A stretch of 64,000 bases of DNA from Spirochaetales bacterium. Its GTDB lineage: Bacteria > Spirochaetota > Spirochaetia > DSM-2461. The notes below the pieces were generated by a model, which saw only the letters and a program-made list of their open reading frames with translations, was not told the DNA's origin and did not search any database. The position numbers were made by a program, and so were the translations under genes. Each line of letters opens with the position of its first letter. The stretch's first letter is position 1. Positions 17,507 to 26,418 of this stretch are shown piece after piece. The stretch lies in contig JAKSCK010000255.1 in assembly GCA_022360655.1 (NCBI GenBank), positions 62,001 to 126,000 on the forward strand, in the 5' to 3' direction.

Positions 17507-17661
17507 TTCTCTATTCATAAAAGCATCCAAACACTTCATCCCATAAAAAATCACTGTTAAAAAAACTTCTCTTTCAAGGATTTTGATAATCTTATGATCC
17601 TCTCCCCCATGACACATTGGAAACTGTTACAATACATCATCAAATCCGTTATGAGGTTTAC

Positions 17662-19005
17662 ATGAGAAAACATCATCTTCTAACCCAGACCTCCCGAAAC
17701 AATTTTTTGGCCATCGCGTTGTTGCTTGCCTTTATTGTTGTTCCAGGATTGGGTGCTCAGGATACTCCCGTGACCATTCGTCAGATTGTCATTGAGATTC
17801 CCGAAGACGGAAAAACCCAAGAGGGTGCTCTTCGTCGATTCTTAGATATTCAGGAGGGAGAGTCGTTTGCCTCGGAAACAGCCCTTGCTGAAGCGGTTGA
17901 GATTCAGATGCAAGACCTCATCAATGAGCGAGTTTTTAAGTCCGTCACCTGTGATTACACCATGACCACAGAGAATGAAGCCACGGTGCGGGTGGCCATT
18001 GAGGACAGTTGGACTCTCATTCCCATTCCCTACCCTCTGCCAGATTCCAATATTGGATTCAAAATTGGCATTGAAACCACCTATGACAATGCGTTTGGAA
18101 CCATGACCAATTGGTACTTAGATACCTACTTGACTCTGGGGAATGATTTTGATGGGAAATATGGCATCAATGGTTTTAAGGTCAATCCAGAAATCCGCAA
18201 CATCAAAATTGGAGATTTACGTTTTGAAGTGGGAATGTTCCATGAGTACCGTGCCTTTGCCATCAAACCTACCAATGACTACACCGAATACTTCACAAAG
18301 CATCGCACCTTTTTAAGTTTTGGAACTGAATGGGAATTTACTGACAACATCTATTACGGATTTTATCCCAATGCGAGCCTCAACTATGGCTACAAATGGC
18401 GTGTCACCGATGCCAGTTCTAAAGAAAAACGTTACAACCTCGTTTGGCGCCATTATGTAAATCCCCGTGATGTGGATATTGTGGGCAATAATTTGCGCCA
18501 AGGCTACGATGTGACCTTACAAAACCAAGTCAAAGCCGTGGGAACAGCCACTCCCGGAGCGCAAAAAACCTCATTTGAACCTGTAGTGGACTTCTCTCTT
18601 TCCGCTGTGGGTTATTACACATTCTGGTCACGTCTCAACTTCTATCACCGTTTTTACGGCTTCTATGTCTACAACGACATCTACAAAAACCGTGGAGAAT
18701 ACCTCCGTGGTGTTTCTGATGATTCTATGACCGGTAATTGGGGATTCTTCCTTCAAAACAGTTTTGGAGTGGATGTGTTCCATTGGAAAGGAGTATTTGA
18801 TATTCAACTTCACCCCTTCTTTGATATTGGCTACAGCCTGGGAGGAGTGGGTGATTCTTCCGATCGACTCCGCTATGGCTTTGGCAGTGATGTGCTGATA
18901 TTTATTGATGCCATCAGCAATCTCACACTGCGGGCAACTGTTGGTGTTGATCCGATCAACAACTACGAAGTGGAATTTGCTTTTGCTTCCAGCTATTCCT
19001 TCTAA
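17662..19005 (+). CDS. Outer-membrane beta-barrel protein with POTRA-like N-terminus
   Basis: A 447-residue exported protein. The signal peptide ends near VPGLGA|QD. Residues about 36-120 (TIRQIVIEIPEDGKTQEGALRRFLDIQEGESF) resemble one POTRA domain of the BamA/Omp85 superfamily, and the remainder alternates aromatic and polar residues in strand-like blocks ending FAFASSYSF, with terminal Phe as expected for BAM-inserted barrels. Substrate and role are unknown. ATG 17662 directly precedes the signal peptide; a TTG at 17617 would add 15 residues with no function. A bidirectional terminator follows. Confidence 0.75.
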   Translation: MRKHHLLTQTSRNNFLAIALLLAFIVVPGLGAQDTPVTIRQIVIEIPEDGKTQEGALRRFLDIQEGESFASETALAEAVEIQMQDLINERVFKSVTCDYTMTTENEATVRVAIEDSWTLIPIPYPLPDSNIGFKIGIETTYDNAFGTMTNWYLDTYLTLGNDFDGKYGINGFKVNPEIRNIKIGDLRFEVGMFHEYRAFAIKPTNDYTEYFTKHRTFLSFGTEWEFTDNIYYGFYPNASLNYGYKWRVTDASSKEKRYNLVWRHYVNPRDVDIVGNNLRQGYDVTLQNQVKAVGTATPGAQKTSFEPVVDFSLSAVGYYTFWSRLNFYHRFYGFYVYNDIYKNRGEYLRGVSDDSMTGNWGFFLQNSFGVDVFHWKGVFDIQLHPFFDIGYSLGGVGDSSDRLRYGFGSDVLIFIDAISNLTLRATVGVDPINNYEVEFAFASSYSF

Positions 19006-19020
19006 GTTCGAGATTCACTA

Positions 19021-19050
19021 AAAAAAGGCCGGTCCTTAGGACCGGCCTGA
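19021..19050. terminator. Terminator after the outer-membrane protein gene
   Basis: GGCCGGTCC and GGACCGGCC form a nine-base stem (19027-19047) with loop TTA, preceded by AAAAAA. The A run gives a U-tract on the minus strand, so it may stop minus-strand read-through best. Confidence 0.75.
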
Positions 19051-19073
19051 AATTCATTGAACACTGGGTAATA

Positions 19074-19099
19074 CCCTGCCGAAAGGCGGGGTCGATCTA
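19074..19099 (+). repeat. Intergenic hairpin with TCGATCTA flank (copy 2)
   Basis: CCCTGCC and GGCGGGG pair (one T-G wobble) around a GAAA loop, followed by TCGATCTA. The CTA of the flank is the TAG stop codon of the minus-strand aminotransferase gene. Confidence 0.75.
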
Positions 19100-20341
19100 A
19101 AACTCTCCCTGAAAAGCCTTTTTTACTTCTTGGAAGCTCTCGGCCGCCTTTTCCAATGTTTCATCTATATCCGATTCTTTGTGGGCATAGGAGAGGAACC
19201 AATTGTGATGGGGGTGAAGATACACTCCTCGTGTGGCCATTTGAGCACTGAACTCTTGGTTGTGCCACATATCAGCATCATCATCAAAGGTCATGAAGGG
19301 AATGGCATCCGGTCCCGTACAGGAAATATTGTACCCAGCCTCCATCCCAGCCTTGATGAGTCCTTGCTTCAAGCGAGCTCCCATGGCCTGAACGTGAGAC
19401 ACCACATCCAAACGTTCCATTTCATTGAGACAGGCCAATGAAGCAACATAGGGTACGGTGGAGGTCCAGAATGTTCCGGTGATGAAAAAATTTGACGCGG
19501 TTTTCTTCAGTTCTTCCGTGCCCATCAAGGCTCCGATGGGATAACCATTGGCCAAGGATTTTCCCATGCACACAAAATCGGGCTTGGCCCCCATGGCCCG
19601 ATGGGATCCATGGAGATTCAACCGAAAGTTGGCTCGAATATCATCCATGATGAAAAATGCGGATTCCTCATCGCAAAGTCGGCGAACTGCCTCATGCCAG
19701 CCAGCAGGTGGCATCTGCTGGGGCGCCCAGGTGGCATGATGGTAGGGGGTGAGAATGACGGCGGCCACCTGACCTCTCAATTCGTCAAAAAGGGCTTGGA
19801 GGGCTGCAACATCCCCATAGGGAAAGAGTCGCACTTCATCCTTATCACGAAGCACGGGATACGCATTGGAGGAGCACCAGTTGGCCGAACCATGATAGGC
19901 TCCTTGGGCCATGAGCACATAGGGCTTGCCTGTGTGCACGCGAGAAAGACTCACAGCTAAGGTGGTGGCATCGGTGCCATTTTTTGCAAAAACCGCCCAG
20001 TCCATCCCATCAATGAGTGCGGTGAGTCGTTCAGCTAATTCCACCATGGCTGGACCTGGTTGATTAAGCAAATCTCCTTTTCTTAGCTGCTCTATGGCAG
20101 GGTCATCCACAATGGGGTTCCCAAAACCAAGAATCATGGAACCAAAACCACACAAATAATCGATGTACTCATGTCCATCGGCATCTTTGATGCGGCACCC
20201 TGATCCTTCCGTAAAGTAATAGGGGAACCGGCCAGGAACGGAGAATCCTGGAGATTTGGAACCGTAAATTCCACCAGGAATGACGGAGGCAGCACGGTCA
20301 AACAAATCCTGGCTCAGGGCATATCGCGGGGTTGTTGTCAT
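19097..20341 (-). CDS. Class III aminotransferase, glutamate-1-semialdehyde aminomutase-like
   Basis: A 414-residue PLP enzyme. Family features include the GCRIKDADGHEYIDYLCGFGSMILG segment, phosphate-binding AKNGTDATTLAVSLSR, YHGSANW, the PLP-ring Asp in FFIMDDIRANFR, and the Schiff-base lysine in CMGKSLANGYPIGAL. GSAM enzymes usually read DEV where this has DDI, and no haem genes are nearby, so it may act on another amino compound. ATG 20341 lies one base after the stop of the upstream gene, indicating an operon. An upstream-extended frame to 20377 is not supported. Confidence 0.85.
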   Translation of the reverse strand: MTTTPRYALSQDLFDRAASVIPGGIYGSKSPGFSVPGRFPYYFTEGSGCRIKDADGHEYIDYLCGFGSMILGFGNPIVDDPAIEQLRKGDLLNQPGPAMVELAERLTALIDGMDWAVFAKNGTDATTLAVSLSRVHTGKPYVLMAQGAYHGSANWCSSNAYPVLRDKDEVRLFPYGDVAALQALFDELRGQVAAVILTPYHHATWAPQQMPPAGWHEAVRRLCDEESAFFIMDDIRANFRLNLHGSHRAMGAKPDFVCMGKSLANGYPIGALMGTEELKKTASNFFITGTFWTSTVPYVASLACLNEMERLDVVSHVQAMGARLKQGLIKAGMEAGYNISCTGPDAIPFMTFDDDADMWHNQEFSAQMATRGVYLHPHHNWFLSYAHKESDIDETLEKAAESFQEVKKAFQGEF

Positions 20342-20342
20342 T

Positions 20343-21173
20343 TTAGGACTCCTTGTTCCAGGCCATGATTTGCCCAAACCGATCCAAGAGGGGAAAGAGG
20401 GCCTGAATCATGGGAACCCTTCCACGAATGGATACATGTCCTCTTCCCAGAGCTTTGAGAGCAGGCAGTGTCCCTGTGAACACACCCAAGCCCACGGATT
20501 CATCGGAAAAGCAAAGTCGGGCATTGGCTGGGGCTGGTGCTGCTCCGCGTCCTGAGGAAAAAACCTTTCCATCCCGCTTCAACCAGCCTTGAACTGAACC
20601 ATTTTGCGTTTGAACTTGAACAATCCCATGGCTCATCGAGGCCGATTTAGCCGCGGTCCAGGAATCAATCATGGCCGTTTCTGCCACACCTCGGAGAGCA
20701 GCTGTCATCAGCATATCCAGGGTTTGACGTTGCTCCTCTTCTGTGGAGAACTCCCGGCGGGCACAGAGTTCACCTCCTCGGGAAGAGAGGGTTTGAAAGG
20801 CCTGTGCGGCCTTAAGAAAAGAGGGTGAAAGGGGAATGGGAATCAGCGTTCCACTTCCTCCTCCCAATTTAGTGGCCATATCTTGGAAGGACGGGAAGCG
20901 GAGGATCACAGATCCTAATCCCTTATTTTCCCTTTCCTGAACCCTGCCATGATGAAAGTTGAGATACCGTTGCAGTCCCTTTGGACCTGCAAGAACAACC
21001 GAATACCGACCCTTCGGTATTTTTTCAAAGGACGCCTTGTCCGATTCAGCCACGGCAACGGAAAGGGCCGCTACAACGCCGGAACGAACGCGCGCCACAG
21101 TTTCTGCTGTGAGCGTTTTCTGATTGACCATTGCTCCAGGATGGTAAACGTCCAAGAAGGAGAGAGCAAGCAA
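20343..21173 (-). CDS. Hypothetical protein with SCP2-like C-terminus
   Basis: A 276-residue protein with no firm family. The C-terminal third (KDGKVFSSGRGAAPAPANARLCFSDE and FTGTLPALKALGRGHVSIRG, then VPMIQALFPLLDRFGQIM) resembles SCP2/sterol-carrier-like domains that bind hydrophobic ligands; this is a weak judgement by eye. The start is TTG at 21173, supported by an unusually strong purine-rich AAGGAGGGAGGAG immediately upstream; an in-frame ATG at 21131 is the alternative. It is immediately followed by the aminotransferase gene, one base apart, so the two probably act in one pathway. Confidence 0.55.
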   Translation of the reverse strand: MLALSFLDVYHPGAMVNQKTLTAETVARVRSGVVAALSVAVAESDKASFEKIPKGRYSVVLAGPKGLQRYLNFHHGRVQERENKGLGSVILRFPSFQDMATKLGGGSGTLIPIPLSPSFLKAAQAFQTLSSRGGELCARREFSTEEEQRQTLDMLMTAALRGVAETAMIDSWTAAKSASMSHGIVQVQTQNGSVQGWLKRDGKVFSSGRGAAPAPANARLCFSDESVGLGVFTGTLPALKALGRGHVSIRGRVPMIQALFPLLDRFGQIMAWNKES

Positions 21174-21206
21174 AACTCCTCCCTCCTTGGATGCGATTAT
21201 GTCCCT

Positions 21207-23273
21207 CTAAATCTCAATCCCTTCCTCTTTTAAAACCTCAACATAGGTGCGTATGGGAATGTTCGCAGCCCGGGCTTTTTTGAGTTTTGTGGAACTTCCC
21301 TCCACATCATCACACAGTACCAAGATGGTATCCTTGGTGACTGCGCCAGCCACAGTCCATCCCCGCTGTTCCAATGCTGCAACCAAAGCCTTACGGGGGA
21401 GAGGAGCTTTACCCGTGAGACAGATCACCCCTCTTCGCTCCTCTGGCGTCATTTCCTCCTGAATTTCCAGGGCTTGTACCAAGGCTTCCAGAAAAGAAAG
21501 ATTTCCCTCTTCATTTTTCCACTCAATGATGTTTTTCCCAATCACATAGGATGCATCATCAAACTGAAGGAAATCCTCAAGGGAACGAATCCCAAGTTTA
21601 GAGAGGGCCTTGGACTGCACCAAAGGAATGCCAAGACGGGAAATCAATTTTGACGCTGTGGTGACTCGCGAACGGGCCACCTGATCCAAAAAGTTCCCGA
21701 TTTTCTTTTCCCCAAAGCCTTCTAATCCATCAAAGTCTGCTGGTGTTAAGGCATACAAATCCGGAATACTCCGTAATTTGCCAGCATCATAGAGGGCCTC
21801 AAGGGTTTTGAGGGCCACTTGGTCCACTTCCGCCTGGCGCACCCAGTACAAAACCCCTTGAAGCACCCGGTCACGGCATTGAGGATTGGGGCAAGAGATG
21901 TGCACCCCCCTTTCCTCTGGCAGAGAAGCACAAGAGGGACAGTGCTCTGGCCAAATCGCCTCATCCCGGAACCCCTCCTCACGAAGCACACCTGTAGGAT
22001 TTTCTCTCACATAGGGAATCACATCATTGGCCCGCTCCACCAAAATGGTATCACCTGCAGCCAATTTAAGACGGTCCACATTGGTGGCATTATGCAAACT
22101 GGCTCGTTCCAGTGTGGCCCCACCCAAGTGAATGGGATCAAATTGAGCCACAGGTGTGAGGTTGCCCTGGCGGCTCACCTGCCAAACAACCGAATTCAGA
22201 CGGGTCTCTTTGGCTTCTGCTGGTGGTTTGAAAGCCAATGCATAATGATGGTGATGATCCACCACCCATCGCTCATCAATGGAATCATGAAGTCGATTGT
22301 CATCCACAAGAAGAATCAATCCATCTGTTTCAAAATTCCAGGCCTTTCTCTTACTCTCCAGGTACTCTTGATACACCTCACCAATCCAAGAGATTAAGGA
22401 CGGTTGAGAGGATGAAACTGGTGGATGATCGATTGCATCTGTCCCACCAAAAAACAACTCTCCTTGAGCTTCCGTTTTGGGATTTTCCTCATCCACTACA
22501 GAAGGAGAAAGCCAATTGTCAAAGGTGTAAAATCCATTCTTTTTCAGAACAGAGATTTTCCCATCCTCTGACGCCAAACGGGGCTCATGGGCAAGATCGG
22601 CCTCAGATGCGGCAGTGGCTCCGGAGGAATGGTGTCCAGAAGCAGGCCAAACCACCTGATAAGCAAGAAAGCGAACATGATGAAGGGAACTACGATCCTC
22701 TTTGCGATTGATGAGTCCCACACAGTTATTCCGGAGGGGTTTGCCTCCTGTCTCATATTGGGTGTCTTTGGGAAGATGCAATTCTCCCCGAATTTCAACA
22801 GGGGATTGGGTAAAACGGATGGTCTGTGGAATATCATCCATGAATGGAGCGATATGGCTAATATCTTGGCCAACATGCCCATCCCCCCGGGTGAGAACGC
22901 GGATTAAGGTTCCTTTTTCATAGTGGAGTGCCGCAGACAATCCATCAATTTTGGGCTGAATCACAATTCGTGCGGAGGAAGGAAGATTCAATCGTGTGAG
23001 CCATTTTTCAGCTTCGTCCAGAGTTTTGGCCTTTCCCATGGAAAGCATGGGCACACTGTGTGTTGCCTTTCCCTCCCCTACATCCTCCGCTTGAATTCCA
23101 ACCGTGGAAAAATAAGGATGGGCTGGCTGGATGGCTCGAAGTGCTTCTTCAAGTTCATCAAACTCTGCATCGGAAAGAAAGGATTCTCCGTTTTGATAAT
23201 AATAGCTCCGAGCTTCCTGGAGCTGACGTACCAATTCTTCTGCGTTTTTGTTCATTGTGTCTTCATTACTCAT
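21207..23273 (-). CDS. ligA: NAD-dependent DNA ligase LigA (divergent)
   Basis: A 688-residue NAD+-dependent DNA ligase that seals nicks. Order: an Ia-like N-terminus, nucleotidyltransferase domain with the adenylated Lys108 in QPKIDG, OB-fold, a four-cysteine zinc finger (CPSC, then CPNPQC), HhH repeats (GLEGFGEKKIGNFLDQV) and a C-terminal BRCT domain (ICLTGKAPLPRKALVAAL). Odd points: an insertion at about 210-300, and the DGVVIK motif reads DGLILL (317-322), replacing the lysine equivalent to E. coli Lys290, while the later AFK lysine (349) is kept. The start is uncertain between 23273 and 23255. It is the only ligase in the window. Confidence 0.9.
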   Translation of the reverse strand: MSNEDTMNKNAEELVRQLQEARSYYYQNGESFLSDAEFDELEEALRAIQPAHPYFSTVGIQAEDVGEGKATHSVPMLSMGKAKTLDEAEKWLTRLNLPSSARIVIQPKIDGLSAALHYEKGTLIRVLTRGDGHVGQDISHIAPFMDDIPQTIRFTQSPVEIRGELHLPKDTQYETGGKPLRNNCVGLINRKEDRSSLHHVRFLAYQVVWPASGHHSSGATAASEADLAHEPRLASEDGKISVLKKNGFYTFDNWLSPSVVDEENPKTEAQGELFFGGTDAIDHPPVSSSQPSLISWIGEVYQEYLESKRKAWNFETDGLILLVDDNRLHDSIDERWVVDHHHHYALAFKPPAEAKETRLNSVVWQVSRQGNLTPVAQFDPIHLGGATLERASLHNATNVDRLKLAAGDTILVERANDVIPYVRENPTGVLREEGFRDEAIWPEHCPSCASLPEERGVHISCPNPQCRDRVLQGVLYWVRQAEVDQVALKTLEALYDAGKLRSIPDLYALTPADFDGLEGFGEKKIGNFLDQVARSRVTTASKLISRLGIPLVQSKALSKLGIRSLEDFLQFDDASYVIGKNIIEWKNEEGNLSFLEALVQALEIQEEMTPEERRGVICLTGKAPLPRKALVAALEQRGWTVAGAVTKDTILVLCDDVEGSSTKLKKARAANIPIRTYVEVLKEEGIEI

Positions 23274-23413
23274 TATGGTGGATTCATCCCAGTGGGAAAG
23301 GATTTTCAGTGGAACAGAGACCGGAGTCAATGCGGTCCAGACAAGGGCTCATCAATGGTTTTTGAAAAACAGCATGTCCTCAACACAAAGTCGTAAAATT
23401 CGTTCTTCAAAAT

Positions 23414-24052
23414 TCAGCTGATTCGCATCAAGACTCGCTTACTGATGGACATCAACGAACCACCCCCACTTTGGGCCTTGGATTGAATAAATCGCTTCCC
23501 TACCAACCGATTGAGGGAATGAGCCGCTTGCTTTTCTGGTATGCCTAAATGGCGAGAGGCCCAACGGCATAACTCTGGACCACTGAATTCCACCTCATCA
23601 CCATTGGGCTGCAGACCAAATCGCTTGATGTAATCGGCAATACCCAAAAACACCTGCTTGTCTATATCAGAACCCATCACCTCTTCAATGAGAAGATCTG
23701 TATTGCGCAGACGAGAAGACAGAGTTTTAATCATTTTTACAGCAAAATCAGGATTTTTCCGAACCTGATCATAGAAAGAGTTTTCATCAAGTCTCAGGAG
23801 TCGACAATCGGTTGCGGCTATGGCCGTTGCAGAACGTCCTTTTCGTTCAACCACCGCCATCTCACCAAAAATATCCCCTTTGGACAGGGTCACCATGGTT
23901 CGTGTGGTCTTGTCTCCCGTTCGTTTCCGAATTTCCACCCGGCCTTCAAGAATGATGTACATGTGGGAACCTGGTTCCCCCTCCCGAAAAATAATTTCGT
24001 GATTCCCCAGGCTTTGCACATTTCGTGAATAGGTGTTCCTATCAATCTTCAC
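23414..24052 (-). CDS. Crp/Fnr-family regulator
   Basis: A 212-residue protein with an N-terminal cyclic-nucleotide-binding barrel (HEIIFREGEPGSHMYIILEGRVEIRKR, GDIFGEMAVVERKGRSATAIAATDCRLLRL) and a C-terminal winged helix (LCRWASRHLGIPEKQAAHSLNRLVGKRFI). The phosphate-binding cassette GEMAVVERKGRSATAIA is close to functional CRP cassettes, so a nucleotide ligand is plausible. No Fnr-type cysteine cluster is seen. The start is GTG at 24052, six bases after a -10-like TAGACT. It is divergent from tex with a 62-base shared promoter region. Confidence 0.85.
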   Translation of the reverse strand: MKIDRNTYSRNVQSLGNHEIIFREGEPGSHMYIILEGRVEIRKRTGDKTTRTMVTLSKGDIFGEMAVVERKGRSATAIAATDCRLLRLDENSFYDQVRKNPDFAVKMIKTLSSRLRNTDLLIEEVMGSDIDKQVFLGIADYIKRFGLQPNGDEVEFSGPELCRWASRHLGIPEKQAAHSLNRLVGKRFIQSKAQSGGGSLMSISKRVLMRIS

Positions 24053-24058
24053 GGCTTG

Positions 24059-24108
24059 AGTCTAACGTATTAAGAGGCAAACTCAAAGTGTAGGTTTCCA
24101 GTTATAAT
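24059..24108. promoter_or_regulatory. Divergent promoters of crp-like gene and tex
   Basis: On the minus strand TTGAGT (24086-24081) and TAGACT (24064-24059) are 16 bases apart, and the -10 ends six bases before GTG 24052. On the plus strand a perfect TATAAT (24103-24108) ends six bases before ATG 24115; no good -35 is seen for it. Both transcripts would be leaderless. Confidence 0.65.
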
Positions 24109-24114
24109 GGGGCC

Positions 24115-26274
24115 ATGTCCGAAAACAACTCTCAGAATCATGTGATTCGCCATGTTGCCCGCCGTCTCTCCCTGTCTTTGGAGAAAACTCAGGCCATCAC
24201 AACTCTCCTAGATGAAGGAGCCACCATTCCTTTTGTGGCTCGTTATCGTAAAGAAATCACAGGAGGGATGGATGAGGTGGCCCTCCAAGAATTTTTGGAA
24301 ATGCTGACTTTGACCCGCGAACTTCTTGCTCGAAAAGCCTCCATTCTCAAATCCCTCCAGGAACGGGAAATCCTCAATCCCAAGCTCCAAAAAGCCATTG
24401 AAGAGGCAGAAACAAAAACGGCTCTTGAAGACCTTTACCTCCCCTATCGCCCCAAACGCCGCACTCGAGCCCAGAAGGCGCGAGAAGCAGGGTTGGAACC
24501 TCTTGCCCATGCCCTTTGGGAACATCAGCACACCCTACCTTCCCTTCAAACCTATATCAACCCCGAAGCAGGAATCACGGCCCCTGAAGAGGCCTTAGCC
24601 GGTGCTCGGGATATTCTGGCTGAACGGATTGGAGAGAGTCCGGAGTTCCGTCCCGCCCTGCGGGAAAAAACCTTATCACAGGCAAAACTCCAATCCACAG
24701 CCACGAAGAAAAGGGATGATAGTGATGCGGCAGCGGTGTATTCCGACTATTTTCACCACAGTGAATCTCTCCGTCGCATGCCCTCCCATCGAATCCTGGC
24801 CCTGCTCCGGGGAGCAAGAGAGGGTCATCTCCGCATCAAAGCCCGATTAGATTCCGAGGATGCGGTGGAATGGCTCACCCGCCGAACTGTAAAATCCCGT
24901 GGGGCCGGTGGAGAACAAGTTCGCCTTGCTACAGAAGATGCTTGGAAACGACTGATGGCTCCTTCTCTTGAGTCAGAAATGCTCTCCCTCCTCAAGCAAC
25001 GTGCGGATGAAGAGGCCATCACCGTCTTTGCTCAGAATCTCGAACAAATGCTATTGGCTCCCCCCCTAGGCCCCAAAGCCCTGATTGCCATTGATCCTGG
25101 ATTTCGCACCGGGGGCAAAGTGGCCGTGTTGGATTCCCAAGGAAATCTCAAAGAACATGGCGTCATCCATCCAGAAGGCTCAAGCTCCGCCCAACAAGCA
25201 GCCCAACAATGGCTGGAACAACATGCGAAAAAGAATGGAAGCACCATCTTTGCCGTAGGCAACGGAACGGCAGGAAGAGAAACGGAAACCTTTTTGAAAA
25301 AACACTTTCCCTCTTTTTCCGTCCTTTCTGTTGATGAACGAGGAGCTTCGGTGTATTCCGCCTCACCAGAAGCCCGCCGGGAATTTGGTGATTTAGATCT
25401 CACAATCCGTGGGGCCATTTCCATAGGGAGACGGCTCCAAGATCCTTTGGCAGAATTGGTAAAAATTGATCCAGCATCCATTGGAGTGGGACAGTATCAG
25501 CATGATGTGGATGCGAAAGCTCTGGAGAAGGCCCTCTCCTCCACCGTGGAATCCGCTGTGAACAAGGTTGGGGTAGAACTCAATACCGCAAGTCCAGCCC
25601 TCCTCTCACGAGTGTCTGGAGTGGGTCCCAAACTGGCTGAAGCCATTGTGAATTACCGAAATACTCATGGTCCTTACACCCATCGGGCCCAACTTCTCAA
25701 GGTTCCCCGCCTGGGCGCCAAGGCCTACGAGCAATGTGCTGGATTCCTGCGAATTGCCCAGTCCTCTCATCCTCTTGATGCCAGTGCGGTTCATCCTGAA
25801 CGCTATGCCCTGGTGGAACGGATGGCCAACGACTTACAAAGTGATGTTCATGAATTGATGTCCTCTCCTCAGCTCCAAGCCCAAGTGCAGCTTCAGAATT
25901 ATGTGGATGAGAAGGCCGGAGTGGGATTTCCCACCCTCAAAGACATCATGGCAGAACTGGCCAAGCCCGGGCGCGATCCCCGGGGGGAGTTAGAAGAATT
26001 CCATTTTGATGAACGCATCCACAACATTGAGGATTTAGTGGAAGGGATGATTTTGCCTGGCATGGTTACCAATGTGACGGCCTTTGGGGCCTTTGTGGAT
26101 GTGGGTGCTCATAGAGATGGATTGGTGCACATCAGTGAGTTGGCCAACCAGTATGTTTCGGTTCCCTCTGATGTGATTTCCGTTCGAGATGTGGTGAAAG
26201 TCAAAGTTTTGGATGTGGACCTCCGGCGGGGCCGCGTGGCTCTTTCCATTCGTCAGGCCAACGAACCATCCTGA
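24115..26274 (+). CDS. tex: Tex-like transcription accessory protein, S1 domain
   Basis: A 719-residue nucleic-acid-binding protein of the Tex/Spt6 family. It shows the N-terminal helical region (VIRHVARRLSLSLEKTQAITTLLDEGATIPFVARYRKEITGGMDE), the YqgF-like RNase H fold (ALIAIDPGFRTGGKVAVLD), helix-hairpin-helix units (LSRVSGVGPKLAEAIVNYR), and a C-terminal S1 RNA-binding domain (GMVTNVTAFGAFVDVGAHRDGLVHISELA). It is thought to act with RNA polymerase. The start ATG has no ribosome-binding site and sits six bases after TATAAT. A TCGATCTA hairpin follows the stop. Confidence 0.95.
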   Translation: MSENNSQNHVIRHVARRLSLSLEKTQAITTLLDEGATIPFVARYRKEITGGMDEVALQEFLEMLTLTRELLARKASILKSLQEREILNPKLQKAIEEAETKTALEDLYLPYRPKRRTRAQKAREAGLEPLAHALWEHQHTLPSLQTYINPEAGITAPEEALAGARDILAERIGESPEFRPALREKTLSQAKLQSTATKKRDDSDAAAVYSDYFHHSESLRRMPSHRILALLRGAREGHLRIKARLDSEDAVEWLTRRTVKSRGAGGEQVRLATEDAWKRLMAPSLESEMLSLLKQRADEEAITVFAQNLEQMLLAPPLGPKALIAIDPGFRTGGKVAVLDSQGNLKEHGVIHPEGSSSAQQAAQQWLEQHAKKNGSTIFAVGNGTAGRETETFLKKHFPSFSVLSVDERGASVYSASPEARREFGDLDLTIRGAISIGRRLQDPLAELVKIDPASIGVGQYQHDVDAKALEKALSSTVESAVNKVGVELNTASPALLSRVSGVGPKLAEAIVNYRNTHGPYTHRAQLLKVPRLGAKAYEQCAGFLRIAQSSHPLDASAVHPERYALVERMANDLQSDVHELMSSPQLQAQVQLQNYVDEKAGVGFPTLKDIMAELAKPGRDPRGELEEFHFDERIHNIEDLVEGMILPGMVTNVTAFGAFVDVGAHRDGLVHISELANQYVSVPSDVISVRDVVKVKVLDVDLRRGRVALSIRQANEPS

Positions 26275-26318
26275 AGCCAAGCTCCTCTGAGAAACATCAT
26301 TCTAAGATCATGTTCTGT

Positions 26319-26354
26319 TGACCAGGGCACGCGCAGTGCCCTGGTCGATCTATA
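26319..26354 (+). repeat. Intergenic hairpin with TCGATCTA flank (copy 3)
   Basis: GACCAGGGCAC and GTGCCCTGGTC form an eleven-base perfect stem around GCGCA, with the last bases of the stem running into TCGATCTATA. The stem sequence differs completely from the other copies, so only the flank is conserved. Confidence 0.8.
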
Positions 26355-26418
26355 AACGCCTCCAATTCGCCCCTTTTCTGCCATTGAGAGAAGGTGATGC
26401 TTCCGTTTATGGTGAAGA

